Shown: positions 22,705-32,805, counted from the first letter of the stretch. The stretch is DNA of 64,000 nucleotides from Kribbella aluminosa (GCF_017876295.1 NZ_JAGINT010000001.1:1984001-2048000); one strand, 5' to 3'. Notes: generated from the sequence alone by a model not told the origin. Numbers and translations are program-made.

Positions 22705-25068
22705 ATGACCGATACACCCTCCTCCGTCCCACCCGGCTGGTCCCGGCGCGGATTCGTCGGCACCACCGCGGCCGCGATCGGTGTCGCGTCGCTGGGGATC
22801 ACCCCGACCGCGAGCGCGAAGACCGCGGCCGTGAACGACCAACTGCCTGCCTTCCCCGGCGCCGAGGGCGCCGGCAAGTGGTCCAAGGGCGGCCGCGGCG
22901 GCTCCGTGTACGAGGTGACCACGCTGGCCGATTCCGGACCCGGATCGCTGCGGGACGCGGTCTCCGGCTCCGACCGGACGATCGTCTTCCGGGTCTCCGG
23001 CACGATCCAGTTGGTGACCGGGCTGCTGATCGCCGGTAACAACCTGACGATCGCCGGACAGACCGCGCCTGGTGGCGGGATCTGCGTGGCGGGCCACAGC
23101 ACCAACATCAAGGGCAGCGCGCACGACATCGTGATCCGCTACCTGCGCTTCCGGCTCGGCGACGAGAACGAGATCGCGGACGACTCGTTCAACACCAACG
23201 TGCCCGGCTCGGTGAGCCCGGAGATCCGCAACCTGATCATCGACCACTGCTCGTTCAGCTGGGCGGTCGACGAGTGTCTCTCGCCGTACGGCAACTTCGA
23301 CGTCACCGTCCAGTGGTGCGTCGTGTCCGAGGGCCTGGCGCTGTCCGCGCACCCGAAGAACCGGCACGGGTACGGCGGGATCTGGGGCGGCGAGCGGAAC
23401 ACGTACCACCACAACCTGATCGCCCACCAGGGCGGCCGGAACCCGCGGTTCGGCTACACCGAGGGCATCAACCTCGAGGTCGACCACTACAACAACGTGA
23501 TCTACGACTACGGGTACACCTCGCTGTACGGCGGCGAGTGGGCCAACGGCATCAACATCATGAACAACTTCTACAAGCCGGGCCCGACCACCCAGGACGA
23601 GGTCGCGCCGGTGGTGCTGAGCGCGAACCGCGGTGGCCAGTGGTACGTCGCCGGCAACCAGGTCGAGGGTCATCCCGAGGTCACCGCGCACAACCGCAAG
23701 GGCATCCGGTACCCGATCGGCGGCATCGTCGAGCTGACCCGGCCGCAGCCGATCCCGGGCCGCGGCGATCTCCAGGCACCGAACAAGGCGTACGACGCAG
23801 TGCTCGGAGGAGCCGGCGCGATCCTGCCGAAGCGCGACGCGGCCGACGCCCGCGTGATCGCGGAGGTCCGCAACGGCACCGGCCGGCTGATCAACTCGCA
23901 GAAGGACGTCGGCGGCTACCCGGCGCTGGACGGCGGCGAGGCGCCGGTCGACTCCGACCACGACGGCATCCCGGACTGGTGGGAGAAGGCCAACGGCCTG
24001 GACCCCAACGATCCGTCCGACGCGCAGAAGGTCGCGCCGAACGGCTACACGTACCTGGAGAACTACCTCAACTCGCTGATCCCGGATCCAGTAGGCAACC
24101 CGACCGTAGCGATCACCACTCCCACGCAGAACCAGACCATCACGGGCCGGACGACACCGACCATCACGATCAAGGCGGACGCCGCAGCCGCCAAGGGTGG
24201 CCAGATCGCCAAGGTCGAGTTCTTCGTCGCCGATCAACTGATCGGCACGGCGACCAGCGCGCCGTACCAGGTCCAGTGGAAGAACGTTGCCGACGGCTCC
24301 TACTGGCTGACCGCCCGGGCCACCGACAAGTTCGGTACGGCGACCCAGTCGACCGCCGTCCAGGCGCACGTCAGCCGGCAGACCGGTACCGGGGCATGGA
24401 CCTCGACCGCGGTGGGCAAGCCGCCGGTGCCGGGCTCCGGCAACCTGGAGAACGGCGTACTGACCATCAAGGGTTCGGGCCGGATCTACGCGCGGAGCAG
24501 CAACTTCCACTACGTGTACCGCAAGCTCCAGGTCGGCGGCGCCGGGGCGGTCTCGCAGATCACCGCGCGGCTGGACACGATCAGCAAGGTCGCGAACGGA
24601 CTGACCGCGGGCCTGATGATCCGCGACAGCCTCGACCCGGCCGCGCCGTTCATGTACGCCGGGATCGGGTACGGCGTCGCCGGCGGGTACGGCACCGTGA
24701 ACGACAACGCGAGCGCCGCGCCGACCGCCACCGACGACGGCGGCATGAAGGCGCAGGCGATCCGGCTCCAGACCGACGGAACCGTGCCGAGCGTCGGCCC
24801 GTGGCCGTGGGACGGGACGTACCTGGACCACACGAAGGTCTACTGGCTGCGGTTGCTCCGGCGCGAGCGCCCGCAGGCCCGCGACGTCGAGTTCGAAGCC
24901 TTCATTTCAACGGATCAGGTCAAGTGGGACCGCTTCGGCTACGAGAAGCTCGTGATGCCGAGCCGGACCTTCTACATCGGCTTCGCCGTCGACGGCGGCC
25001 AGATCGACAACGGCCTCGTCGACTACGGGACCGCGCAGTTCAGCAACATCACGCTCGAGCAGCAGTGA
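22705..25068 (+). CDS. Tat-secreted multidomain pectate lyase (PL1-like)
   Basis: Exported polysaccharide lyase of 787 residues that would cleave de-esterified homogalacturonan by beta-elimination. It has a Tat signal (WSRRGFVG), then a right-handed parallel beta-helix (about 50-420) with the pectate-lyase start FPGAEGAGKWSKGGRGG, a calcium-site region (VDECLSPYG), and GGRNPRF, whose arginine is the likely catalytic base. Next comes a calcium-binding DSDHDGIPDWWE type-3 repeat (about 412-432) and an Ig-like Big_9 module (about 470-555). Last is a DUF1349/LamG-like C-terminal module. It opens operon B, and a binding-protein gene follows 10 bases after its stop. Start ATG 22705 after GAGG. Confidence 0.9.
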   Translation: MTDTPSSVPPGWSRRGFVGTTAAAIGVASLGITPTASAKTAAVNDQLPAFPGAEGAGKWSKGGRGGSVYEVTTLADSGPGSLRDAVSGSDRTIVFRVSGTIQLVTGLLIAGNNLTIAGQTAPGGGICVAGHSTNIKGSAHDIVIRYLRFRLGDENEIADDSFNTNVPGSVSPEIRNLIIDHCSFSWAVDECLSPYGNFDVTVQWCVVSEGLALSAHPKNRHGYGGIWGGERNTYHHNLIAHQGGRNPRFGYTEGINLEVDHYNNVIYDYGYTSLYGGEWANGINIMNNFYKPGPTTQDEVAPVVLSANRGGQWYVAGNQVEGHPEVTAHNRKGIRYPIGGIVELTRPQPIPGRGDLQAPNKAYDAVLGGAGAILPKRDAADARVIAEVRNGTGRLINSQKDVGGYPALDGGEAPVDSDHDGIPDWWEKANGLDPNDPSDAQKVAPNGYTYLENYLNSLIPDPVGNPTVAITTPTQNQTITGRTTPTITIKADAAAAKGGQIAKVEFFVADQLIGTATSAPYQVQWKNVADGSYWLTARATDKFGTATQSTAVQAHVSRQTGTGAWTSTAVGKPPVPGSGNLENGVLTIKGSGRIYARSSNFHYVYRKLQVGGAGAVSQITARLDTISKVANGLTAGLMIRDSLDPAAPFMYAGIGYGVAGGYGTVNDNASAAPTATDDGGMKAQAIRLQTDGTVPSVGPWPWDGTYLDHTKVYWLRLLRRERPQARDVEFEAFISTDQVKWDRFGYEKLVMPSRTFYIGFAVDGGQIDNGLVDYGTAQFSNITLEQQ

Positions 25069-25078
25069 GGTAACCACG

Positions 25079-27061
25079 ATGTCTGAAAGCATGATCAATA
25101 GGCGACGGCTGCTGCAGGGCGGTCTGGGCCTCCTGGCGGTCGCGACCGTACCCGGGTGCGGCTTCTTCGACACCAAGCCGGCCGGTTCCGGCGCACAGGC
25201 CGCGACGGCCGGCGAGAAGGAGTCGCCGATGCTGAAAGCCCTGGTGGACAAGGGCTCGCTGCCCGCCCTCGCGGACCGGCTCCCGAAGAACCCTCCGGTG
25301 ATCAAGCCGCTCGAGGGCAAGGCGCAGTACGGCGGGACCTGGCGGTCGGCGATGCTGACCCAGGCGGACACCCAGTGGCTGTGGTACGCGATGCGCTACG
25401 AGCCGCTGCTGCGCTGGAAGCCGGACAAGGTCGGCAAGCCCGGGTACGACGAGATCGAGGCGAACACCTGCGAGTTCACGGTCGATGCCGAGAGCAAGGT
25501 GTACACGTTCACGCTGCGCGAAGGCCTGAAGTGGTCGGACGGCAAGCCGTGTACGGCCGACGACCTGATGTTCACGATCCTCGAGGTGCAGTGTGACGAG
25601 GGTCTGCACCCGGACGGCCTGTACGACGCGTTCACCTCGCCGGACACCGGCAAGCTGGTGAAGGTCGAGAAGGTCGACGACCGCACGATCAAGATGACCT
25701 ACAGCTCGCCGCAGCCGTCGTTGCTCGTGCAGATCGCCGACGGGATCTTCGAACGCGAGGGTGCGTACGGGATGCTGCTGCCGAAGCACTACTTCCAGCA
25801 GTTCCACCTGAAGTACAACAAGAACGCGAACGCGCTGGCGAAGAAGGCCGGCGTCGGCAGCTGGACCGACCTGTTCACCCAGAAGCAGAACCCGTGGACG
25901 AACCCGGACCAGCCGACGCTGGCGCCCTGGAAGGTCGAGACCCCCTTGGGCAAGAGCTCCGCGGTCACGCTGACCCGGAACCCGTACTACTGGAAGGTCG
26001 ACGACCGGGGCCGGCAGCTGCCGTACATCGACAACTGCCGCGTCGAGGTGGTCCAGGACGCGCAGGTCGAGCTGCTGAAGGTGATGAACGGCGAGTTCGG
26101 CCTGCAGTACCGGAACTTCGGTACGCCGCAGAACAAGCCGGTCGTCGCGCAGAACCGGGAAAAGGGCGGCTACAAGATCTTCGAGGTGCCGACCCAGCTG
26201 ACCAACACGATGGTCATCGGCCTGAACCTGACGCACAAGGACCCGGTGAAGCGGGCGCTGTTCGCGAACAAGGAGTTCCGGGCAGGGCTGTCGCACGCGA
26301 TCAACCGCAAGGAGGTCATCGACGCGGTGTACGCCGGCCAGGGGGAGCCCTGGCAGGGCGCGCCGCCCAAGGACTCGCCGTACTACAACGAGCAGCTGGC
26401 CACGCAGTACCTGGAGTTCGACGCCGCGAAGGCGAACCAGCACCTGGACGCCGCGGGCCTGACGAAGAAGTCGGCGGACGGCAAGCGGCTCGGTGCGGAC
26501 GGCAAGCCGGTCTCGGTCGCCGTACTGGTCAGCGAGTCGTTCCCGGACCACGTCGAGGGCATCGAGTTCGTCAAGAAGCGCTGGGCCGCGGTCGGCATCG
26601 AGCTGCGTACCCAGGCGGTCAGCGAGGACCTGTACAAGCAACGGGTCAAGGGCAACGACCACGACGCCGGCACCTGGACCTGCGGCACCTTCGTCCTGCC
26701 CACCGGTTCTGGTGGCGACCACTACTGGGTGCCGACCAACGACGGCAGCGCGCGGTACGCGATCGGCTGGGCGCAGTGGTACCAGTCGAAAGGCGAGAAG
26801 GGCAGCAAGCCGCCGGCCGAGGTGCAGAAGCAGCTGGAGCTGTTCACCCAGGCACGGCAGGAGCCGGACCCGGCCAAGACGCTGGAGCTCGGCAAGCAGA
26901 TCCTGCAGATCGCGGCCGACCAGTTCTACTACCTCGGCATCAGCTCGGTCCCGAACACCTACGGCGTGGTGAAGAACGACTTCCACAACGTGCCGTCGAC
27001 GATGAACGAGTCGGTTGCCCCGGGCATCGTCCACCCCGAGCAGTTCTCGATGGGGCAGTAG
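25079..27061 (+). CDS. ABC importer substrate-binding lipoprotein, family 5
   Basis: Substrate-binding protein of 660 residues, larger than usual for family 5. The N-terminus combines a twin-arginine motif (NRRRLLQ) with a lipobox VPGC (Cys27), so it is probably a Tat-exported lipoprotein. The WSDGKPCTADDLMFT signature is visible. Large members of this branch are common in carbohydrate operons. Start ATG 25079 with GAGG overlapping the lyase stop; ATG 25091 is an alternative. It precedes its two permeases and two ATPases. Confidence 0.88.
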   Translation: MSESMINRRRLLQGGLGLLAVATVPGCGFFDTKPAGSGAQAATAGEKESPMLKALVDKGSLPALADRLPKNPPVIKPLEGKAQYGGTWRSAMLTQADTQWLWYAMRYEPLLRWKPDKVGKPGYDEIEANTCEFTVDAESKVYTFTLREGLKWSDGKPCTADDLMFTILEVQCDEGLHPDGLYDAFTSPDTGKLVKVEKVDDRTIKMTYSSPQPSLLVQIADGIFEREGAYGMLLPKHYFQQFHLKYNKNANALAKKAGVGSWTDLFTQKQNPWTNPDQPTLAPWKVETPLGKSSAVTLTRNPYYWKVDDRGRQLPYIDNCRVEVVQDAQVELLKVMNGEFGLQYRNFGTPQNKPVVAQNREKGGYKIFEVPTQLTNTMVIGLNLTHKDPVKRALFANKEFRAGLSHAINRKEVIDAVYAGQGEPWQGAPPKDSPYYNEQLATQYLEFDAAKANQHLDAAGLTKKSADGKRLGADGKPVSVAVLVSESFPDHVEGIEFVKKRWAAVGIELRTQAVSEDLYKQRVKGNDHDAGTWTCGTFVLPTGSGGDHYWVPTNDGSARYAIGWAQWYQSKGEKGSKPPAEVQKQLELFTQARQEPDPAKTLELGKQILQIAADQFYYLGISSVPNTYGVVKNDFHNVPSTMNESVAPGIVHPEQFSMGQ

Positions 27062-27064
27062 CCG

Positions 27065-28063
27065 ATGCTGCGCTTCGTGGCCCGGCGGGTGGTCTGGATG
27101 TTCGTCACGCTGGCGGCGATCTCGTTCGTCACCTTCGTGGTGATCAAGCTTCCGCCGGGTGACTACACCACCACGGTGATCGCGAACGCGGAGGCCCGCG
27201 GCCAGGACATCCCGGACTCGCAGATCGCCGAGCTGAAACGGCACTACGGCCTCGACAAGCCGTTCATGGCACAGTACCTGACCTGGATCGGTGGCGTCGT
27301 ACTGCACGGCGACCTCGGCCAGTCGTTCGCCTGGAACCAGTCGGTGTCGAGCCTGATCGGCAGCCGGGTACTGCTGTCCATGGTGCTGTCGATCGCCAGC
27401 CTGCTGTTCGTCTGGGCGATCGCGTTCCCGATCGGCATCTACTCCGCCCTGCGGCAGTACTCGGCCGGTGACTACGTCGCGTCGTTCCTCGGCTTCATCG
27501 GGATGGCCGTCCCGGAGTTCATGCTCGCGCTGGTCATGATGTACGTCGGGTTCCGGTACTTCGGGCAGAGCGTCGGTGGGCTGTTCTCACCGCAGTACGC
27601 CGATGCCGCCTGGAACCTGGGCAAGCTGCTCGACCTGCTCTCGCACCTGTGGGTCCCGATCGTGGTGGTCGGCGTGGCCGGCACCGCGGGCCTGATCCGG
27701 ATCACCCGGGCGAATCTGCTCGACGAGCTGCACAAGCCGTACGTCGCGACTGCGCGGGCGAAGGGCCTGCCGGAGTGGAAGCTGCTGCTCAGGTACCCGG
27801 TCCGGATGTCGCTCAGCCCGTTCTTCAGCACGGTCGGCTGGCTGCTGCCCGGGCTGATCAGCGGCGAGACGATCGTCTCGGTCGTGATGAGCCTGCCGAC
27901 CAGCGGCCCGCTGCTGCTCGGCGCGGTGAAGAGTCAGGACATGTACCTGGTCGGCAGCTTCGTGCTGATCCTCAGCACGCTGACGGTGATCGGCACGATG
28001 CTCAGCGACCTCGCACTGGCTTGGTGGGATCCGCGGATCCGCACCCGGTTCTCGAAGCGATAG
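27065..28063 (+). CDS. ABC importer permease (DppB type)
   Basis: Membrane subunit of 332 residues beginning RFVARRVVWMFVTLAAISFVTF, with the DppB-type IKLPPGDY segment and a coupling loop around RAKGLPEWKLLLRYPVR. Three bases separate it from the binding protein. It belongs to the operon B importer. Confidence 0.93.
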   Translation: MLRFVARRVVWMFVTLAAISFVTFVVIKLPPGDYTTTVIANAEARGQDIPDSQIAELKRHYGLDKPFMAQYLTWIGGVVLHGDLGQSFAWNQSVSSLIGSRVLLSMVLSIASLLFVWAIAFPIGIYSALRQYSAGDYVASFLGFIGMAVPEFMLALVMMYVGFRYFGQSVGGLFSPQYADAAWNLGKLLDLLSHLWVPIVVVGVAGTAGLIRITRANLLDELHKPYVATARAKGLPEWKLLLRYPVRMSLSPFFSTVGWLLPGLISGETIVSVVMSLPTSGPLLLGAVKSQDMYLVGSFVLILSTLTVIGTMLSDLALAWWDPRIRTRFSKR

Positions 28064-28075
28064 GCAGGGACAACT

Positions 28076-29200
28076 ATGGCCCAGCAGACCGAGGCCCTTC
28101 CGGTGACGCAAGAGGTGGTGAAGAGCCTCAGAGACCACGGCGCGCTGCCGCAGTGGCGGCTGATGTGGCGGCAGTTCCGGCGCCACCGGCTGGCGCTGAT
28201 CGGCCTGATCGTGCTGATCCCGATCTACTTCGTCGCGGTCTTCGCGGGCTTCTTCGCACCCGCGAACGCCGACACCGCGCACACCGCGCTGCCGTACGCC
28301 CCGCCGCAGCTGGTGCACGTCTCCGCCGAGCACGGGATGTTCGTCTACGGATACTCGTCGACGCGGGACAAGGCGACGTTCGAGCAGACCTTCACCGTCG
28401 ACCGGTCGAAGATCGTCGAGGTCGGGTTGTTCGTCCACGGCGACGTGTACTCGCTGCTCGGACCGATCAAGTCCGACATCCACCTGATCGGCCCGACGAA
28501 CGCCGGCCAGCCGTTCTTCCTCGTCGGTGCCGACCAGTCCGGGCGGGACCTGTTGTCCCGGCTGATCCACGGCGCCCGGGTGTCGCTGTCGATCGGCCTG
28601 GTCGGGGTGTTCGCGAGCTTCCTGCTCGGCATGCTGATCGGCGGCATCTCCGGTTACCTCGGCGGTACCGTCGACAACCTGATCCAGCGGGTCATCGAGT
28701 TCATCATGTCGATCCCGACGCTGCCGCTGTGGATGGCGCTGTCGGCCGCGCTCCCCGGCGGCTGGGGACCGCTGACCAGGTACTTCGCGATCACCGTGAT
28801 CCTGTCGCTGATCGGCTGGACCGGCCTGGCGCGCGACGTCCGTGGGCGGTTCCTGAGCCTGCGCGAGGAGGACTTCGTGATGGCCGCCCGGCTGGACGGG
28901 GTCGGCCGGACCGGGATCATCTTCGGTCACATGGTTCCGTCGTTCGCCAGCCACATCATCGCGTCGGTGTCGATGGCGGTACCGCGGATGATCCTCGGGG
29001 AGACCAGCCTGTCGTTCCTCGGCCTCGGCCTGCAGCCGCCCGCGGTCAGCTGGGGCGTCCTGCTCGAGGGCGCGCAGAACGTCCGTGCGGTCGCCACCGC
29101 CCCATGGCTGCTCACCCCGGGCCTCGCGGTCGTGGTCGTCGTACTCGCGATGAACTTCGTCGGCGACGGCCTCCGCGACGCCGCCGATCCCTACAAATAG
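28076..29200 (+). CDS. ABC importer permease (DppC type) with extended extracytoplasmic loop
   Basis: Membrane subunit of 374 residues, longer than the 288-residue counterpart in operon A. Between the first span (about 38-60) and the FLVGADQSGRDLLSRLIHGAR signature lies an extra stretch of about 85 residues (APPQLVHVSAEHG to TNAGQPF), which would sit outside the membrane and could contact the large binding protein. The coupling loop is around REEDFVMAARLDGVGRTGIIFGHMVPS. Start ATG 28076 after AGGGA. Confidence 0.92.
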   Translation: MAQQTEALPVTQEVVKSLRDHGALPQWRLMWRQFRRHRLALIGLIVLIPIYFVAVFAGFFAPANADTAHTALPYAPPQLVHVSAEHGMFVYGYSSTRDKATFEQTFTVDRSKIVEVGLFVHGDVYSLLGPIKSDIHLIGPTNAGQPFFLVGADQSGRDLLSRLIHGARVSLSIGLVGVFASFLLGMLIGGISGYLGGTVDNLIQRVIEFIMSIPTLPLWMALSAALPGGWGPLTRYFAITVILSLIGWTGLARDVRGRFLSLREEDFVMAARLDGVGRTGIIFGHMVPSFASHIIASVSMAVPRMILGETSLSFLGLGLQPPAVSWGVLLEGAQNVRAVATAPWLLTPGLAVVVVVLAMNFVGDGLRDAADPYK

Positions 29201-29208
29201 GAGCTCTC

Positions 29209-30207
29209 ATGCAACGGTTGCTGGAAGTTCGTGGGCTTCGGACGCATTTCGAGCTCGGCGACGGGGTCGTGAAGGCCGTCGACGGTGTCAGCCTGACAGT
29301 GCAGCGCGGCCGGACGCTGGCCGTGGTCGGGGAGTCCGGGTGCGGCAAGAGTGTCACCGCGCGGTCGATCCTGCGGCTGGTCGAGAAGCCGGCCAGGATC
29401 GTCGGCGGCGAGATCCTGCTGTACGACGACGCCTCCGACGCCGAGCCGCTCGACCTGCTGGCGGCGAAGGACAAGCGGCTCCGGCAGGTTCGCTGGGCCG
29501 ACATCGCGATGGTGTTCCAGGAGCCGATGGCGTCGCTGAGCCTGGTGCACACGATCGGCGACCAGATCATCGAAGCGGTCCGGCTGCACGAGCACGTCGG
29601 CAAGCAGGCGGCCCGGGAGCGGGCGATCGAGATGCTCGACCGGGTCGGGATCCCGGACCCGAAGCGACGGGTGGACTCGTACCCGTTCGAGCTCAGCGGC
29701 GGCATGCGGCAACGGGCGATGATCGCGATGGCGCTGTCCTGCCGGCCGCGGCTGCTGATCGCCGACGAACCGACCACAGCGCTGGACGTCACCACGCAGG
29801 CCCAGATCCTGGACCTGCTGCAGGACCTCCAGGAGGAGCTCGGCATGGCGATCATGCTGATCACCCACGACCTCGGTGTCGCGGCGCAGGTCGCCGACGA
29901 GGTCGCGGTGATGTACCTCGGCGAGGTCGTCGAGCAGGGGCCGGCGTCCGCCGTACTGAGCAGGCCCAAACACCCTTATACGCAAGCACTTGTGCGTTCG
30001 GTGCCGAGGCTGGGGCAGAGCAGGCAGGACCGGTTGGTCGCCGTCCGGGGGACCGTGCCGCCGCCGTACGAACGCCCGTCGGGCTGCCGGTTCCATCCGC
30101 GGTGCGACGCGTTCATGGCCGGCAAGTGCGACACGACCGTGCCGGACCGGGTGCGCAGCGACGAGATCGACGTGGCGTGTCTGTTGTACGGCGAGGAGAA
30201 GTCATGA
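29209..30207 (+). CDS. ABC importer ATPase (DppD type)
   Basis: ATPase of 332 residues with Walker A GESGCGKSV, the VFQEPMASLSLVH segment, signature LSGGMRQR, Walker B LLIADEPTTALD, and the C-terminal cysteine extension GCRFHPRC. Start ATG 29209, eight bases after the permease stop, with GGAG at 29200. Confidence 0.94.
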   Translation: MQRLLEVRGLRTHFELGDGVVKAVDGVSLTVQRGRTLAVVGESGCGKSVTARSILRLVEKPARIVGGEILLYDDASDAEPLDLLAAKDKRLRQVRWADIAMVFQEPMASLSLVHTIGDQIIEAVRLHEHVGKQAARERAIEMLDRVGIPDPKRRVDSYPFELSGGMRQRAMIAMALSCRPRLLIADEPTTALDVTTQAQILDLLQDLQEELGMAIMLITHDLGVAAQVADEVAVMYLGEVVEQGPASAVLSRPKHPYTQALVRSVPRLGQSRQDRLVAVRGTVPPPYERPSGCRFHPRCDAFMAGKCDTTVPDRVRSDEIDVACLLYGEEKS

Positions 30208-31211
30208 GCCTGTTGGAGACGCGCGGCCTGACCATGCACTTCCCGCTGAGCGGCGGGTTTCTCGGCCGGAACCGTGGGTATGTGAAGGCGGTCGACGGGG
30301 TCGACCTGTCGATCGAGGCCGGGCGGACGCTCGGGCTGGTCGGCGAGTCGGGCTGCGGCAAGACCACGCTCGGCCGCTGCATCGTGCGGGCGTACGAGCC
30401 GACGTCCGGCAGCATCATGTTCGACGGCGTCGACCTGGCGTCGCTGAGCGAGAAGCAGCTGAAGCCGTACCGTGCGCAGGTCCGGCTGATCTTCCAGGAC
30501 CCGCACTCCTCGCTCGACCCGCGCAAGACGCTGCGCGACATCATCGCCGAGCCGTTGAAGGTCCAGGACGCCGGATCCCGCGACGAGATCGACGACAAGG
30601 TCGCCGCGCTGCTGCGCCGCGTCGGGCTGCGGGCGGAGTACGCGCACCGCTACCCGCACGCGTTCAGCGGGGGTGAGCGGCAGCGCGTGGTGATCGCCCG
30701 GGCGCTCGCGACCGAGCCGCGGCTGGTGGTCGCGGACGAGGCGGTCAGCGCGCTCGACGTGTCGGTCCGGGCCCAGATCCTCAACCTGCTCAGGGATCTG
30801 CAGGAGGAGTCCGGGCTCACCTACCTGTTCGTCTCCCACGACCTCGGCATCGTCGAGCACGTCGCCGACGACGTCGCGGTGATGTACGTCGGCAAGCTCG
30901 TCGAGAGCGCGTCGACCGAAGAGCTCTACACCAAGCCCCTGCACCCATACACCGAGGCGCTGCTCAGCGCCGTACCGGATCCCGATCCCACGTCGCGCGG
31001 ACAGCGTGAGCGGATCAAGCTGCGCGGCGAGATCGCGGATCCCTCGAAGGTGCCGACCGGCTGCCCGTTCCATCCGCGCTGCGGGTACGCCGAGGACCGG
31101 TGCGCGACCGATGTGCCGCAGCTACGCGAGATCCGTGGCCGCAAGGTCGCCTGCCACCTCGCCGAACAGCTCGACCTGAAGGGTGTCCTCACGGCCACCA
31201 CCGCCCCGTAA
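30204..31211 (+). CDS. ABC importer ATPase (DppF type)
   Basis: ATPase of 335 residues. Walker A GESGCGKTT, RLIFQDPHSSLDPRKTL, signature FSGGERQR, Walker B LVVADEAVSALD, and the C-terminal [15 protein letters not shown] extension are visible. The signature FSGG and Walker B EAVS differ slightly from consensus but remain functional in this family. ATGA overlap with the preceding gene fixes the start. Confidence 0.94.
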   Translation: MSLLETRGLTMHFPLSGGFLGRNRGYVKAVDGVDLSIEAGRTLGLVGESGCGKTTLGRCIVRAYEPTSGSIMFDGVDLASLSEKQLKPYRAQVRLIFQDPHSSLDPRKTLRDIIAEPLKVQDAGSRDEIDDKVAALLRRVGLRAEYAHRYPHAFSGGERQRVVIARALATEPRLVVADEAVSALDVSVRAQILNLLRDLQEESGLTYLFVSHDLGIVEHVADDVAVMYVGKLVESASTEELYTKPLHPYTEALLSAVPDPDPTSRGQRERIKLRGEIADPSKVPTGCPFHPRCGYAEDRCATDVPQLREIRGRKVACHLAEQLDLKGVLTATTAP

Positions 31212-31224
31212 GAGAGGTCCTCCC

Positions 31225-32805
31225 ATGTCCAAAAACCCCAACACCCCCGGCGTACCCCCGCACACCCCCGCCTCCGACGACCCGTCCGCCGCGTCCGGTG
31301 GACTGTCCCGGCGTGGGTTCGTGCGCAACGGCGCGCTGCTCGGCGGGCTTGCCGCCGCCTTCGGCGGTGTGCTTCCCGCGGGAACGGCCGCCGCTGCGAC
31401 CACCAGTTCCACCACCGCGACGCCGCGCAGCGGCGTGAACTCCGCCACCGGCACCGTCGACATTCCGAACAAGTACAACAAGCCGTTCTCCGTGGCCGAC
31501 GACGAGCTGTTCGTGTTCGCGGCCAACTTCAAACCGTTCGAGCTCGGCGGCGACGACGCCCCCGACCGGCAGGCGCAGGGCTTCTTCAACACCGTGTTCG
31601 GGGACGCGATCCGGGCCAAGTTCCCGAACCTCAAGATCAAGTACGCCACCTGGGACTACCCGATCCGGTACGAGGACATCGCCAAGGCCGGCCGGGTGCC
31701 CGACCTGATCCTGGAGGACCCGCGGCTGCGCATCGACCGGGACCTCGAGCCGCTCGGCTGGACCCAGGACATCACCGCGCTCGTCCAGGGCGCCGGCATC
31801 GACCTGACCAAGCTCAACCTGGGCGCGGTCGAGCAGCTCAAGTCCCGCTCGGACGGCGGCCTGTACGGCGTCCCGCTGTGGATCGACGAGAGCCTGCTGT
31901 TCTACAACAAGCTGATCTTCGACAAGTTCCGGGTGAAGTACCCGACGGTCGGCTCGACGTACGACGACGTGTACCGGACCGCGCAGAAGCTCACCCGGCA
32001 GGACGGGCTGGACTTCTACAAGGGCTACATGCAGCACCCGGACAACTACCTCGCGATGAACCAGCTCGGGCTCTACCCGTTCGTGCCCGGTTCCAGCGAG
32101 CAGCCGGCGCCGGAGGACGTCAAGGTGAACCTGACGACCGCGGACTGGAAGTCGATCGCGAACAACCTGTACCGGTTCCTGATGATCCCGCGGAACAACT
32201 TCACCACGGTGGACGACTTCTTCAAGGGCGACATGAGCTTCCCGGGCCACCTCGCGATGGCGGTGAACAGCCTGTCGAAGCTGAACGCGTACGCGCTCAG
32301 CCCGTACTACATCAAGCCCAGCGACGCGGCGAAGTACGCGGAGTGGGCGAAGAGCGTGAAGCTCGGCGTCACCTCGATGCCGGTGCTGTCCCGCGGGTCG
32401 AAGGCGATCTACCAGCCGGACACCCGGGCCGCGTTCGTCCCGCCGCAGTCCAAGCACCAGGACCAGGCGCTGGACGTGGTCAAGTACCTGGTCTCCGAGG
32501 AGATGCAGACCCGGATCTCGGCGTACGGCATGAAGGCGGTGCTGCCGACCGACGCGGTGGTGAACGCGTTCGGTACGTCGATCCCGGAGCTGTCGGCGGT
32601 CGACACGTCGGCGGTGTACTGGGGCGAGAACGCGGTGATCAAGAACTACAAGAACACCGAGTACTGGGACATCCCGCTGTACAAGGTGTTCCGGCAGCAC
32701 GTGCTCAAGGACGGCATGGACGTCAACTCGTCGCTGCAGGTCGCCGAGCAGCAGGACATCCCGGACTACATCAAGGCGCAGGCAGCCGCCGGGTTCACAT
32801 GGTGA
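31225..32805 (+). CDS. Orphan family-1 sugar-binding protein, Tat signal
   Basis: Extracytoplasmic binding protein of 526 residues resembling SBP_bac_1 sugar-binding proteins: PDLILEDPRLRIDRDLEPLGWTQDITALV, GGLYGVPLWIDESLLFYNKLIFDKF, and a C-terminal KYLVSEEMQTRISAYG segment. The N-terminus has a Tat motif SRRGFVRNG and no lipobox cysteine, so it would be released or held by other means. Such proteins normally work with MalF/MalG-type permeases, and none is in the window; the importer beside it is of the unrelated Dpp type. It may use permeases elsewhere, or scavenge sugars outside the cell. Start ATG 31225. Confidence 0.85.
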   Translation: MSKNPNTPGVPPHTPASDDPSAASGGLSRRGFVRNGALLGGLAAAFGGVLPAGTAAAATTSSTTATPRSGVNSATGTVDIPNKYNKPFSVADDELFVFAANFKPFELGGDDAPDRQAQGFFNTVFGDAIRAKFPNLKIKYATWDYPIRYEDIAKAGRVPDLILEDPRLRIDRDLEPLGWTQDITALVQGAGIDLTKLNLGAVEQLKSRSDGGLYGVPLWIDESLLFYNKLIFDKFRVKYPTVGSTYDDVYRTAQKLTRQDGLDFYKGYMQHPDNYLAMNQLGLYPFVPGSSEQPAPEDVKVNLTTADWKSIANNLYRFLMIPRNNFTTVDDFFKGDMSFPGHLAMAVNSLSKLNAYALSPYYIKPSDAAKYAEWAKSVKLGVTSMPVLSRGSKAIYQPDTRAAFVPPQSKHQDQALDVVKYLVSEEMQTRISAYGMKAVLPTDAVVNAFGTSIPELSAVDTSAVYWGENAVIKNYKNTEYWDIPLYKVFRQHVLKDGMDVNSSLQVAEQQDIPDYIKAQAAAGFTW

